Assembly: GCF_042656585.1 (NCBI RefSeq)
Contig: NZ_JBHSPG010000009.1
From: Thalassorhabdus alkalitolerans
Lineage (GTDB): Bacteria; Bacillota; Bacilli; Bacillales; Marinococcaceae
Reading direction: 5' to 3' (one strand)
DNA: 64,000 bases
The stretch's first letter is position 1, and each line of letters opens with the position of its first letter. The position numbers and the translations under genes were made by a program. This document shows positions 50,560 through 59,197 of the stretch, piece after piece. The notes under the pieces are model-generated. The model made no database searches and was not told the DNA's origin. It saw nothing but the letters and a program-made list of their open reading frames with translations.

Positions 50560-52506
50560 ATGTCTTCAGACGCAGTGTGGTTTCCGGAAAAATCTCAAAT
50601 AGAAGCAACGCGGTTGTATCAATGGATAAAAAAATTAGGATATGAAGATTATGACACATTCCTAAAAGATTCTACTGATAATGTCAGCTGGTTTTGGGGA
50701 GAAGCAGAAAAGGCATTGGATTTAGACTGGTATTCTAATTATTCAAAGGTTCTGGATGATTCAAAAGGAACAAAGTGGCCTCGGTGGTTTGTTGATGGAG
50801 AAGTGAACGCTGTTCACCTCTCCATCGAAAAATGGGCTAAGGATCCTGATATGGCAGGGCAAAAAGCCTTAATATGGGAAAGTGAAACCGGGGAAGTCAT
50901 AAATTATACTTACAAAGAATTTGCGGAGGAAGTGGCTCGTGCTGCCGGGGGCCTTCGTAATCTTGGACTGAAAAAAGGCGATATAGTTTCCATATACATG
51001 CCGATGGTTCCAGAAACAGTTATCGCCATGATGGCTATATCAAAACTGGGGGGAATTTATTCACCAACTTTTTCGGGATACGGGGCTGATGCAGTAGCCA
51101 TTCGCATGAATGCGGCCGAATCTAAATTCCTGATCACTGCTGATGGTTTTCTACGCAGGGGCAAAGAGGTTCCTATGAAGGAGGAAGCCGATAAAGCAGT
51201 GGAATTATGCCCGTCAGTGGAAAAGGTAATTGTTATAAAGAGATTAAACCGTGAGGTAAATTGGAATATGAATCAGGATGTTGAGTGGGGAGACATGCTA
51301 AAAGCTCCTCCCATTACCGAAACAGTAAGAATGGAAAGCTCAGATCCTTTAATGATTTTATATACCTCAGGTACAACAGGTAAACCAAAGGGAGCCGTCC
51401 ATACTCATTCTGGGTTTCCGGTTAAAGCAGCTTTTGATGCTGGAATCGGAATGGACCTGAAGAAAAAAGAAACACTTTTCTGGTTTACCGATATGGGTTG
51501 GATGATGGGGCCTTTTCTTGTATATGGAGCTTTAATCAATGGTGCTTCCATGGTTATGTATGAAGGAACGCCAGATTTCCCTGAGCCTGACCGTTTATGG
51601 AAATTGGTGGCGGATCACTCAGTTACACATCTAGGTATCTCTCCCACGTTAATTCGTTCTTTTATGAAGTTAGGGGAAGAGTGGGTTAGCAAGCACAGCT
51701 TAGCAACCCTTCGCGTGATTGGTTCTACCGGTGAACCTTGGAATCCTGAGCCCTGGACATGGCTCTTTGAAAAGGTCGGAAAGAAGCAAATCCCTATATT
51801 TAACTATTCCGGCGGAACAGAAATTTCAGGAGGCATTTTAGGGAACGTTCTTATTAAGCCTATTGGTCCTGTGACCTTTAATTCTGCTCTTCCGGGAATG
51901 GCTGCCTATGTATATGATGAAAAAGGACAGCCCATAGCCGAAGAAGTCGGAGAATTGGTGTTGACAAAGCCATGGGTCGGAATGACGCAAGGCTTTTGGA
52001 AAGAACCGCAGCGTTATGAAGACACATACTGGTCCAGATGGGAGAATGTCTGGGTACATGGTGATTGGGTAATGAAAGACAAAGAAGGATTTTGGACCAT
52101 TACTGGACGTTCGGATGATATTTTAAATGTAGCCGGGAAACGGCTTGGTCCGGCTGAAATGGAATCAGTGCTTGTAGATCATCCGGCAGTAGTGGAAGCG
52201 GGCACAATCGGCATACCTGATGATATTAAGGGAGAATCCGCTGTCTGCTTTGTAGTGTTAACAAAAGGAACTGAGCTTACTAATGAACTTTCAAAAGAAT
52301 TGGTTGCTTTAGCCGGAGAGAAGCTTGGAAAAGCACTGCGCCCTAAATTAATATTCTCTGTCAGTGACCTTCCCAAAACAAGAAATGCCAAAGTGATGCG
52401 TCGAGCGATTAAGGCTGCATTTCTAAATAAAGAAGCAGGAGATTTATCTTCACTTGAGAATCCATCAGCAGTAGAGGAGATAAGAAAACTTGGGAAACAA
52501 TTATAA
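50560..52506 (+). CDS. Acs/AacS-type acyl-CoA synthetase
   Basis: A 648-residue AMP-forming ligase with an ACAS_N leader (about 60-115). LYTSGTTGKPKGAVHTH (A3), DMGWMMGPFLVYGAL, NYSGGTEISGGI (A5), HGDWV (A7), GRSDDILNVAGKRLGP (A8) and KTRNAKVMRRAI with the catalytic Lys are intact. Length and N-terminal pattern fit acetoacetyl-CoA synthetase as well as acetyl-CoA synthetase. Since the cluster yields acetoacetate, acetoacetate activation is the attractive reading but is not proven. It ends at a strong terminator. Confidence 0.85.
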   Translation: MSSDAVWFPEKSQIEATRLYQWIKKLGYEDYDTFLKDSTDNVSWFWGEAEKALDLDWYSNYSKVLDDSKGTKWPRWFVDGEVNAVHLSIEKWAKDPDMAGQKALIWESETGEVINYTYKEFAEEVARAAGGLRNLGLKKGDIVSIYMPMVPETVIAMMAISKLGGIYSPTFSGYGADAVAIRMNAAESKFLITADGFLRRGKEVPMKEEADKAVELCPSVEKVIVIKRLNREVNWNMNQDVEWGDMLKAPPITETVRMESSDPLMILYTSGTTGKPKGAVHTHSGFPVKAAFDAGIGMDLKKKETLFWFTDMGWMMGPFLVYGALINGASMVMYEGTPDFPEPDRLWKLVADHSVTHLGISPTLIRSFMKLGEEWVSKHSLATLRVIGSTGEPWNPEPWTWLFEKVGKKQIPIFNYSGGTEISGGILGNVLIKPIGPVTFNSALPGMAAYVYDEKGQPIAEEVGELVLTKPWVGMTQGFWKEPQRYEDTYWSRWENVWVHGDWVMKDKEGFWTITGRSDDILNVAGKRLGPAEMESVLVDHPAVVEAGTIGIPDDIKGESAVCFVVLTKGTELTNELSKELVALAGEKLGKALRPKLIFSVSDLPKTRNAKVMRRAIKAAFLNKEAGDLSSLENPSAVEEIRKLGKQL

Positions 52507-52534
52507 AAGCCTCCCTTAACGGAGGTTTTTTATT
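52507..52534 (+). terminator. Terminator of the Liv/leucine operon
   Basis: AAGCCTCC/GGAGGTTT stem followed by a run of T and TATTTT. Confidence 0.85.
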
Positions 52535-52618
52535 TTGGACGATTTGACTGAAATTGGTAAGAATAGAGTTGCAATTTCGATGCAAACTAGGAGTACAAAG
52601 AAAGAGGAGGTGACAACC

Positions 52619-52831
52619 ATGGCAAGCAACAACAACGGCAACTCTAACCAGTTACTTGTACCTGGAGTACAGCAGGCTCTAGATCAAATGAAGTATGAGA
52701 TTGCTCAAGAATTTGGAGTAGATCTTGGAGCTGACTCAACTTCTCGTGCAAACGGTTCTGTTGGGGGAGAAATCACTAAGCGTCTTGTTCAAATGGCTGA
52801 ACAGCAAATGGGCGGCTTCCAACAGCAATAA
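52619..52831 (+). CDS. ssp: Alpha/beta-type small acid-soluble spore protein
   Basis: A 70-residue SASP: VPGVQQALDQMKYEIAQEFG with the GPR cleavage site (EIA-QEFG) and LGADSTSRANGSVGGEITKRLVQMAEQQ with the DNA-binding helix. Such proteins coat spore DNA and protect it from UV and heat. Start ATG 52619 follows AGGAGG. It marks the organism as a spore former and is transcribed separately, probably by SigG. Confidence 0.95.
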   Translation: MASNNNGNSNQLLVPGVQQALDQMKYEIAQEFGVDLGADSTSRANGSVGGEITKRLVQMAEQQMGGFQQQ

Positions 52832-52848
52832 TTAAATAATATGGCTAG

Positions 52849-52878
52849 AGAGAGACAGCATTAGCTGTCTCTTCTTTT
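52849..52878 (+). terminator. Intrinsic terminator of ssp
   Basis: AGAGACAGC/GCTGTCTCT stem followed by TCTTTT. Confidence 0.85.
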
Positions 52879-52908
52879 GATCATTTTGCTGTTTGCCATT
52901 CTTTTCTT

Positions 52909-53157
52909 ATGTCATTATGTCCTGTGTGCAACGGATTAAAACCATTAGAAAAAATAAATTGCCCGAGCTGTTTTCATGTAATGAACGATATTGGCAAAGT
53001 GATAGACCGTTTTGACGATTACAGTCCATATGAAGATATTGACATGCAAAAAAAATCAGATGGGATCAAGGATGATCTAGTGAATCATATTTGTCCTCAC
53101 CTTCTTTTTTGCCCTGAATGTAAACGTGAAACCATTATTTATATAAAAGAAAAATAA
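52909..53157 (+). CDS. Zinc-ribbon protein (82 aa)
   Basis: Two CxxC pairs near the start (CPVCNGLKPLEKINCPSC) and another Cys cluster at the end (CPHLLFCPECKRE) give a treble-clef or zinc-ribbon appearance. The role is unknown. The ATG has no clear ribosome binding site, and no better start is available in this frame. Confidence 0.6.
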   Translation: MSLCPVCNGLKPLEKINCPSCFHVMNDIGKVIDRFDDYSPYEDIDMQKKSDGIKDDLVNHICPHLLFCPECKRETIIYIKEK

Positions 53158-53172
53158 AACGACTTTGCTGGC

Positions 53173-53213
53173 AACAGGCTGTTGAGAAAGAATTCTCAGC
53201 AGCCTGTTTCTTT
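53173..53213 (+). terminator. Intrinsic terminator resembling the one at 26558
   Basis: AACAGGCTGTTGAGAA/TTCTCAGCAGCCTGTT stem (16 bp, one G-T), then TTTCTTT. The core GGCTGTTGAGAA is shared with the terminator at 26552-26586. Confidence 0.85.
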
Positions 53214-53302
53214 GGAAATTATAATGAAGATTGGAGTAGTAAGTTATTTTAAGGGGACTGGCTTTGCTCTTCTCTGCCTCGTTGTGTGAGCGATCTCAGC
53301 AC

Positions 53303-53333
53303 TAAAAAGCAGGTAGCTTGGAAGCACCTGCTG
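53303..53333 (-). terminator. Intrinsic terminator on the minus strand
   Basis: AGCAGGT/ACCTGCT stem with CTTTTTAG after it on the minus strand. It would close the 55-residue gene at 53434. Confidence 0.65.
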
Positions 53334-53433
53334 CAACAATTCTTATGAAAAAAACGAGCTGAATGCTCTCCCGACTTCTTTCAAACCGGGGGAATCCCTC
53401 AAGAATTACTCTGGCCTTTCTGCCAGTATGAGA

Positions 53434-53601
53434 TTAATTTTCACCAGGTTTCTCTTCTTTGTCTAATTCACGAGCCCCTTCAATTTGCGGGAAGTCGTGG
53501 TCCGTCTTTACTACTCCTCCTGCCATGCCCTCACTAATCATTCGGTCAACATCTATTGAATAGTTTTTTCCTTGTACTTGCCCTTTTTGTTTTTTGTCCA
53601 T
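53434..53601 (-). CDS. Small conserved protein (55 aa)
   Basis: Reads MDKKQKGQVQGKNYSIDVD, MISEGMAGGVVKTD, FPQIEGARELDKEEKPGEN. GGGGG precedes the ATG by 7 bases. The DRMISEGMAGGVV and DFPQIEGARE segments look conserved, as in small proteins of spore-forming Bacilli. It is too short to place in a family. Confidence 0.6.
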   Translation of the reverse strand: MDKKQKGQVQGKNYSIDVDRMISEGMAGGVVKTDHDFPQIEGARELDKEEKPGEN

Positions 53602-53665
53602 AAAAAAGCCCCCTAGAATTAGATAGGCTTAGTATGTCAGACAGGGAGGTAATTATGTTTATATT

Positions 53666-53890
53666 TTAAGAAATGGGGTTATGGTCTTCGTAAATGTGAT
53701 ACAGCATAAGGTCATGAATTTGTTGTTCGACTTTTTCTTTCTCGTTTTCAGGTTCTTTTAGTGTCCATTCAATTGTGCCGTCTTTATAATACGTGCCTTT
53801 ATAAAAAGTACCTTTATAATAGAAAGAAAAGGCCCATTCTCTTCTAACTAAATTGTTGCGCAGCTCTTTCCATTGAAAATGAGAAATCAT
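53666..53890 (-). CDS. yheE: YheE-like protein (DUF5342)
   Basis: A 74-residue protein: ISHFQWKELRNN, WAFSFYYKGTFYKGTYYKDGTIEW and QIHDLMLYHIYED closely follow the B. subtilis YheE layout. The role is unknown. ATG 53888-53890 follows AAGGGG; the longer frame above has no site. It lies near yheB and yheA as in B. subtilis. Confidence 0.82.
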   Translation of the reverse strand: MISHFQWKELRNNLVRREWAFSFYYKGTFYKGTYYKDGTIEWTLKEPENEKEKVEQQIHDLMLYHIYEDHNPIS

Positions 53891-53983
53891 GCAGTTCGCC
53901 CCTTCAAGTGCATTATCAGTTAGTATATATTTTAGCACAAATGACAGCGTTTTCGTAAGAAAAGCGTTTCTTTGGACGAAACG

Positions 53984-54316
53984 CTAGGAAGACCAGTTGG
54001 GTATAAACCAAACCTTTTGGTGCCAGTGTGTAACTATTGGCTGCTTGCTTTTTACAAAATACGAAATAGAGGTAAAATAATAATCTGGATCAATAAACGT
54101 CCACCAGGCCTGAATCCTTGGAAAAATAATAGATAGTGCAATTATTTTTCCATCCCATAACACAGCTTCAATTTTTACTGAACCTGAATTGATGTCTTCT
54201 TCATTTATCGCAGAAAATACTTGTCTTTCTTTTTTGTTTCCTGTCTTTTTAATGAGTTTTAAGGCTTTCTTCCGGTATTTGCGCCAATTGTTTTGGTGAA
54301 GGGAGAGAATTATCAT
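53984..54316 (-). CDS. Hypothetical protein (110 aa)
   Basis: A soluble basic protein, not recognised. It has basic N-terminal helices (NWRKYRKKALKLIKKTGNKK) and a C-terminal part rich in aromatic residues (AWWTFIDPDYYF, HWHQKVWFIPNW). AAAGGAG lies 10 bases before the ATG, which supports expression. Confidence 0.6.
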   Translation of the reverse strand: MIILSLHQNNWRKYRKKALKLIKKTGNKKERQVFSAINEEDINSGSVKIEAVLWDGKIIALSIIFPRIQAWWTFIDPDYYFTSISYFVKSKQPIVTHWHQKVWFIPNWSS

Positions 54317-54447
54317 GAAGCTTACTCCTTTCGTTTTCTCCCAGGGAAAGGTAGGCGGCCATGCTTGCGGTAAAACATAGGAGTTGATACAGTATTGTAT
54401 GTTCCACGTTCAAAAAGTGTGAGGTTGTCAAAAAGGAGAGCACATAA

Positions 54448-55584
54448 ATGGAAGTTATTTTTTTATTTTTGCTGATGATTATCATAGGGGCATTAATTGG
54501 CGGCATGACGAACTCATTAGCGATAAAAATGTTATTCCGGCCTTACAGCCCAAAATATATCGGAAAGTGGAGGGTGTCCTTTACTCCCGGCCTGATTCCA
54601 AAGAGAAGAAAAGAATTGGCTGAACAGCTTGGGCACTTAGTCGTTACTCATTTGTTAACTCCTGAAGGAATTCAGGGGAAAATTAACGACCCTTTTTTCA
54701 AAGAAGAAATGACCAAGTGGGCTCAGGATGAAACGTCTAAGCTCCTTAGAACCGAGCAATCGATTTCTGGATTTATGATTGAGAAATTTGAGCGAAATCC
54801 AAGAGAGTGGGCTGAACAAACGACTCATGACTTTATAAAAGAGTCGATTGGTAAGTTCTTTGAGGAAAACAGATACAAAAAAATTAAAGATGTCGCACCG
54901 TTAGAAGTATTAAAAAGAGGAGATGACTTAGCACCCCTTATAGGAGAATGGGTTACGAAACGAGGAGCTCAGTATTTTTCCAGCCAGGAAGGCAAAGATC
55001 AGCTTCATGTTCTTCTTGAAAAATTCTTCGCCGGAAAAGGTTCAATGTTTAATTTTTTAGGGACAATGTTTGGAAATGATAAAATAGTAGCTAAGCTTCA
55101 GCCTGAAATTGTGAAATTTTTTAAAGATCCTGCTTCAAAACGTTTTATTGAGCAGTTGATTTATAAAGAATGGGACCAATTGAAAGAACTTCCAGTTTCT
55201 AAGGTTGAAACTTGGATTGACAAAGAAAAAAGTGCCGGGAAAGTTACAGAGTGGGTGGTACAAAAGGTCCCTGTATATGACTGGCTTGACGCTCCTTTAA
55301 ATGAGTGGGTAATGCAATATGAGGAAAAAGTACTCTATGAAGGGGTTCCTTATATGGTGACAGAAGCCCAGTCCTTTCTTGCTTCTAGGCTAAGTGGATT
55401 TTTACAGCGTTTAAATTTAGCTGAAGTGATCAGACTACAGGTTGAAGCATTTTCTGTGCAGCGACTCGAAAGCATGGTCCTTACGATCTCACGCCGAGAA
55501 TTTAAAATGATTACTTACCTTGGAGCACTTCTAGGAGGATTTGTCGGCTTTATTCAAGGTATTATCGTAACTTTTTTCGCATAA
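54448..55584 (+). CDS. yheB: DUF445 membrane protein (YheB-like)
   Basis: A 378-residue DUF445 protein with an N-terminal membrane helix and GALIGGMTNSLAIKMLFRPY, then a long helical middle (about 60-340), and a final membrane helix (about 355-378). The family is of unknown function and faces the cell envelope. It matches yheB by neighbours (yheE, yheA). AAAGGAG precedes the ATG. Confidence 0.87.
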   Translation: MEVIFLFLLMIIIGALIGGMTNSLAIKMLFRPYSPKYIGKWRVSFTPGLIPKRRKELAEQLGHLVVTHLLTPEGIQGKINDPFFKEEMTKWAQDETSKLLRTEQSISGFMIEKFERNPREWAEQTTHDFIKESIGKFFEENRYKKIKDVAPLEVLKRGDDLAPLIGEWVTKRGAQYFSSQEGKDQLHVLLEKFFAGKGSMFNFLGTMFGNDKIVAKLQPEIVKFFKDPASKRFIEQLIYKEWDQLKELPVSKVETWIDKEKSAGKVTEWVVQKVPVYDWLDAPLNEWVMQYEEKVLYEGVPYMVTEAQSFLASRLSGFLQRLNLAEVIRLQVEAFSVQRLESMVLTISRREFKMITYLGALLGGFVGFIQGIIVTFFA

Positions 55585-55661
55585 ATCATTGTTTATTGGT
55601 GATTTTTAACCCTTCTTCATGTTATCCTCGTAAAAGACTCATTAAAGGAGGACTATAAACT

Positions 55662-56015
55662 ATGTCCAATGTATATGATAAGGCTCATGAACTAGCACGC
55701 ACATTGCGTGAGAGCGATGAATTTTCTAATTTGAAGGACCTTCATGAAAAAGTGGAAAATGACGACGTGGCAAAGCGTATGCTCGATAATTTCCGCCAGC
55801 TTCAATTAGAGCTTCAACAAAAGCAAATGCAAGGCCAGCAGCCAACAGAAGAGGAAATCACACAGGCTCAAAAGCAATTTGAAATGGTACAGCAGCATGA
55901 GACGATTTCAAAATTGATGGAAGAAGAACAACGTATGAGCACAGTGATTGGCGATGTTAACAAGATTATTACTGAACCATTAGAAGAACTTTACGGCAAG
56001 CCGGAAGAACAGTAA
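55662..56015 (+). CDS. yheA: YlbF/YmcA-family protein (YheA)
   Basis: A 117-residue all-helical protein of the YheA/YmcA/YlbF family (DUF964): MLDNFRQLQLELQQKQMQGQQ and FEMVQQHETISKLMEEEQRMS and INKIITEPLEELYG-type end. YmcA and YlbF act with YaaT in RNase Y control; a similar role for YheA is not established. AAAGGAGG start and a terminator follow. Confidence 0.9.
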   Translation: MSNVYDKAHELARTLRESDEFSNLKDLHEKVENDDVAKRMLDNFRQLQLELQQKQMQGQQPTEEEITQAQKQFEMVQQHETISKLMEEEQRMSTVIGDVNKIITEPLEELYGKPEEQ

Positions 56016-56022
56016 AAGTAAT

Positions 56023-56053
56023 ACCCCTGCTCAAAAGAGCAGGGTTTTTTTAT
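56023..56053 (+). terminator. Intrinsic terminator of yheA
   Basis: CCCTGCTC/GAGCAGGG stem, loop AAAA, seven T. Confidence 0.95.
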
Positions 56054-56147
56054 GGTTGGAGGACGTCCTGACTTTTTCGTTCTATTTGCATCCTGTCCTA
56101 CATAAAGTGTAGAAGAAAAGGTGAACGACAAGGGAGGGAATGCAGCA

Positions 56148-56990
56148 GTGACCTATCGTTTATTAGCTTTAAGCATTGATGGGGCAGTCTTAAGGTCAAA
56201 TGGCAGAATGGCGAAAGAAACCAAAGAGGCTATTGACTTCGTACGAAATAAAGGCGTCTATGTCACTCTTATTACCAACCGAACACATCATGGAGCGAAA
56301 AAGGTAGCTAAACTGCTAAAGATGGAGCATGAGATTATTTCCCATGGCGGTGCATTTATTGCGGGCCATGTGGAAAAGCCAATTTATGAAGCCAGAATGA
56401 ACCCAGACCTGACTTATGATGTGGTTGAAATTCTTGAAAGGTTTTCCTGTCAGGTACAAGTAGAAAATGAAAGGTTTGAGCTGGCAAACAGACATCAGCA
56501 GTCCAAGAATTTATTAGGAAAAATGTCTGTAGGCCTTAGCGAGTCTTTGTTCTATCCTAAAACATATGTAGATAATTTAACCGGTCATATCTTTGATCAT
56601 CAGATTGGTGCCTTAAAAATAAAAGGCAATTTTGAAAGCAGAGAGGAAAGCAAAGAGGCTTTTGAAGATTTGAATCATTCCATCCCCGGAATCAAGGTAC
56701 GGAGGAAGGAACAGGAATTGGAAATATGCAGGGAAGAGGCTTCAAAAGAAAATGCCTTGGCTTTCTTGATCAGAGAATTGGGTATTCAGTCTGAAGAGGT
56801 AGTCATGGTTGGTTCAAAGCCGGATGATATTCCTTCTCTTAAAATGACGGGTCTGGGAGTGGCCATGGGACAATCGCCGGAAGAAGTAAAAGCTGAAGCA
56901 AATTGGATTACCCGTTCGAATAACCAGAATGGCGTTCCTTATATGATAAAAGAGGTATTTAGAAAACAAATGAAAGTAGATCAACCTTAA
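56148..56990 (+). CDS. yhaX: Cof-type HAD hydrolase (YhaX-like)
   Basis: A 280-residue HAD IIB protein. Motif I is LLALSIDGAVL, with Ser in place of the usual first Asp (family: DLDGTL), motif II is LITNR, and the C-terminal MVGSKPDDIPSLKMTGLGVAMGQ has the family spacing, with Ser-Lys replacing the usual Gly-Asp. Both changes may reduce or remove phosphatase activity. Start GTG 56148 is 9 bases after AGGGAGGG. It lies in the yheA-hemZ block as in B. subtilis. Confidence 0.82.
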   Translation: MTYRLLALSIDGAVLRSNGRMAKETKEAIDFVRNKGVYVTLITNRTHHGAKKVAKLLKMEHEIISHGGAFIAGHVEKPIYEARMNPDLTYDVVEILERFSCQVQVENERFELANRHQQSKNLLGKMSVGLSESLFYPKTYVDNLTGHIFDHQIGALKIKGNFESREESKEAFEDLNHSIPGIKVRRKEQELEICREEASKENALAFLIRELGIQSEEVVMVGSKPDDIPSLKMTGLGVAMGQSPEEVKAEANWITRSNNQNGVPYMIKEVFRKQMKVDQP

Positions 56991-57014
56991 AGGGCCGGCA
57001 GGTGCCCTTTTTTG
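56989..57014 (+). terminator. Intrinsic terminator
   Basis: AAAGGGC/GCCCTTT stem followed by more T, after yhaX. Confidence 0.75.
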
Positions 57015-57135
57015 GTTTGGTAAAGAAAAGAAACTCAGGAACGGCAAATAAGGAGTAAAGGCTAAGATACAGTTGACTGAGAGAAGGCAATTCTGTAAAC
57101 TTAACGTGATTTTAGAAGAGGAAGGGATTTTAGCG

Positions 57136-58656
57136 ATGATTATAAAGGTCACCGGAGTAGAAGAAAATATGCATCAAACCCTTCAGCATATTGCCAATCT
57201 TTATTATGAAGAAAGCACAATCATCATTGGAGAAACCGATCAGTGGGATCTCTTTATTCATATTATCCAAGCAGATAAACAAACCGCCTATTATACAGAA
57301 GGACAGTTACAGGACAAAAAAGACGGCACTAAAAAAGCAGACTTTTGGAAGGAAACGTTTTCTGGTGAAAGTGACAAGGATAGAAAAAAGAAAGCAAAAC
57401 AAGCTGTAAGTCACATTATGGTGAAGCTTTTATCCGAGTATACCGGTACCGTACAGCCCTGGGGCACCTTGACGGGCATCAGGCCTACAAAGCTTTATCA
57501 CAAGCTTATCCGGGAAGGATGGACAACCACCCAAATCCATTCATATTTAAAAACAGACTATCTCCTTTCAGACGAAAAACTTAATCTTTTAGCGGAGATT
57601 GTTGAGCGTCAGCACAGTGTCCTCCCTGATTTATATGAGCTTGACAGAGGTGTAAGCATTTATATCGGTATTCCTTTCTGTCCTACGAAATGTGCCTATT
57701 GCACGTTTCCAGCCTATGCTATAAACGGTAGAAACGGGTCAGTGGAAACCTTCCTTGAAGGTCTTCATTATGAAATGGAACAAACAGGAAAATGGCTTAA
57801 AGAACATAACATTCCCGTAACGACTGTTTATTTTGGCGGGGGGACCCCTACAAGCATTTCAGCAGAAGAAATGGACAAGTTATACAGTCATATGTACAAG
57901 GTTTTTTCTGGAATGGAGAAGGTAAGGGAAGTTACTGTGGAAGCCGGCAGGCCTGATACAATTACCCCGGAAAAAATTGAAGTACTAAAGAAGTGGAATA
58001 TCGATCGCATCAGCATTAATCCTCAGTCTTTTGAGGATACGACTCTTAAAGCAATCGGACGCCACCATTCTGTGGAAGAAACTGTGACAAAATACAAGCT
58101 TGCACGCGATATGGGACTGCAAAATATTAATATGGATTTAATCATAGGGCTTCCGGGAGAGGGAGTTTCAGAAATGGAGTATTCTTTGCAGGAAACGGAA
58201 AAGTTAAAGCCTGAATCTCTCACAGTTCATACACTTTCTTTTAAACGAGCTTCTGCTATGACAAAGCAAAAAAATAAGTATAAAGTGGCTGGCCGTAAAG
58301 AAATTGGACAAATGATGGATATGACCTCAAAATGGACAAAGGAAAATGAGTATGTCCCTTATTATCTATACCGGCAGAAAAACATCCTTGGAAATTTAGA
58401 GAACGTGGGGTACTCCTTTAGAGGGAAAGAAAGCCTCTATAATATTATTATTATGGAAGAAGTGCAGACGATTATCGGGCTGGGGTGCGGGGCAGCCAGC
58501 AAATGGGTGGAGCCTGGAACCGGAAAAATAACCCGGTTTGCCAATCCCAAAGACCCTGTCAGTTATAATAATGGATATGAAGATTATACAAATAAAAAAA
58601 TTAAACAGCTAGAAGAGCTGTTTCAAATCAACAACTCAGCTGCATCCACAAAGTAA
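57136..58656 (+). CDS. hemZ: HemZ, radical SAM coproporphyrinogen dehydrogenase-like
   Basis: A 506-residue radical SAM protein: GIPFCPTKCAYCTF holds the CxxxCxxC cluster motif (about 180-188), FGGGTPTSIS and RISINPQSF are HemN-type SAM-binding segments, and the N-terminal 150 residues are HemZ-specific. It acts on coproporphyrinogen III or a related heme precursor; HemZ of B. subtilis lacks full HemN activity in some tests. Start ATG 57136 follows GGAAGGG. Confidence 0.92.
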   Translation: MIIKVTGVEENMHQTLQHIANLYYEESTIIIGETDQWDLFIHIIQADKQTAYYTEGQLQDKKDGTKKADFWKETFSGESDKDRKKKAKQAVSHIMVKLLSEYTGTVQPWGTLTGIRPTKLYHKLIREGWTTTQIHSYLKTDYLLSDEKLNLLAEIVERQHSVLPDLYELDRGVSIYIGIPFCPTKCAYCTFPAYAINGRNGSVETFLEGLHYEMEQTGKWLKEHNIPVTTVYFGGGTPTSISAEEMDKLYSHMYKVFSGMEKVREVTVEAGRPDTITPEKIEVLKKWNIDRISINPQSFEDTTLKAIGRHHSVEETVTKYKLARDMGLQNINMDLIIGLPGEGVSEMEYSLQETEKLKPESLTVHTLSFKRASAMTKQKNKYKVAGRKEIGQMMDMTSKWTKENEYVPYYLYRQKNILGNLENVGYSFRGKESLYNIIIMEEVQTIIGLGCGAASKWVEPGTGKITRFANPKDPVSYNNGYEDYTNKKIKQLEELFQINNSAASTK

Positions 58657-58664
58657 AGAGGGAT

Positions 58665-58841
58665 GTGGTTCCCCACAGGCTTTTTCATCAGCAATTTTTA
58701 CACGATATTACTATTTACTTAGATGCTGCAGATGAATATGTGTTATTAAATAAGATTCACCCACTAGAAACACAGTTCACACTCGGACGCTTTTTCTGGC
58801 ATGCGAGTTTATCTTTAAACATTCAGCCAACAGAGTATTGA
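58665..58841 (+). CDS. Possible small ORF or gene remnant (58 aa)
   Basis: A GTG-started frame after hemZ reads DAADEYVLLNKIHPLETQF and FFWHASLSLNIQPTEY, with coding-like composition. The ribosome binding site touches the GTG, so translation is doubtful. It may be a remnant of a lost gene. The remainder of 58657-59014 holds two hairpins. Confidence 0.3.
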   Translation: MVPHRLFHQQFLHDITIYLDAADEYVLLNKIHPLETQFTLGRFFWHASLSLNIQPTEY

Positions 58842-58851
58842 AAATAAAGAA

Positions 58852-58885
58852 AGAGCTTTCACCAATGGTGAGGGCTCTTCTCTCT
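58852..58885 (+). terminator. Intrinsic terminator after hemZ region
   Basis: AGAGCTTTCACC/GGTGAGGGCTCT stem (two G-T) followed by TCTCTC. Confidence 0.6.
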
Positions 58886-58912
58886 AGCTAGGTTTTGTTC
58901 CTGCTTCATTTT

Positions 58913-59020
58913 CGTTAGCTGGGGCTTTGCTCCAATTTTTTCACATCTGAAAAAATTTTTAAATCAGTATTTAATCACTCAGCAACCTGAAGGGACAAAG
59001 CCCCTTTTTTAATTCTAACG
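58913..59020. repeat. 108-nt nested inverted repeat
   Basis: Outer arms CGTTAG/CTAACG and GGGGCTTTG/CAAAGCCCC (58921-58929 and 58996-59004) enclose a second hairpin AATTTTTTC/GAAAAAATT. The right arm overlaps the yhzC stop. On the minus strand it could terminate yhzC, but the long loop with internal structure is unusual. Confidence 0.6.
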
Positions 59021-59197
59021 CTGAAAAATAAGTAATTTTCCAGAACGGGTCATTCGGTGTGTTGTTTTTTCATAGTTTTCTTCCTCTAAACGCTTTCTCC
59101 CATGGGTAATAGCTTCATCATCGGATTTGAACTGAAAACTTTCATTCAAGAGCATTTCTCCGCTTTTATCAAAGACCGTCAGAAAATAATCCTTCAT
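59015..59197 (-). CDS. yhzC: YhzC-like small protein (60 aa)
   Basis: Reads MKDYFLTVFDKSGEMLLNE and THRMTRSGKLLIFQR. It resembles B. subtilis YhzC, a 60-70 residue protein of unknown role located in the same yha neighbourhood. It starts after GGGGGAG and is opposite in direction to its neighbours. Confidence 0.75.
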   Translation of the reverse strand: MKDYFLTVFDKSGEMLLNESFQFKSDDEAITHGRKRLEEENYEKTTHRMTRSGKLLIFQR

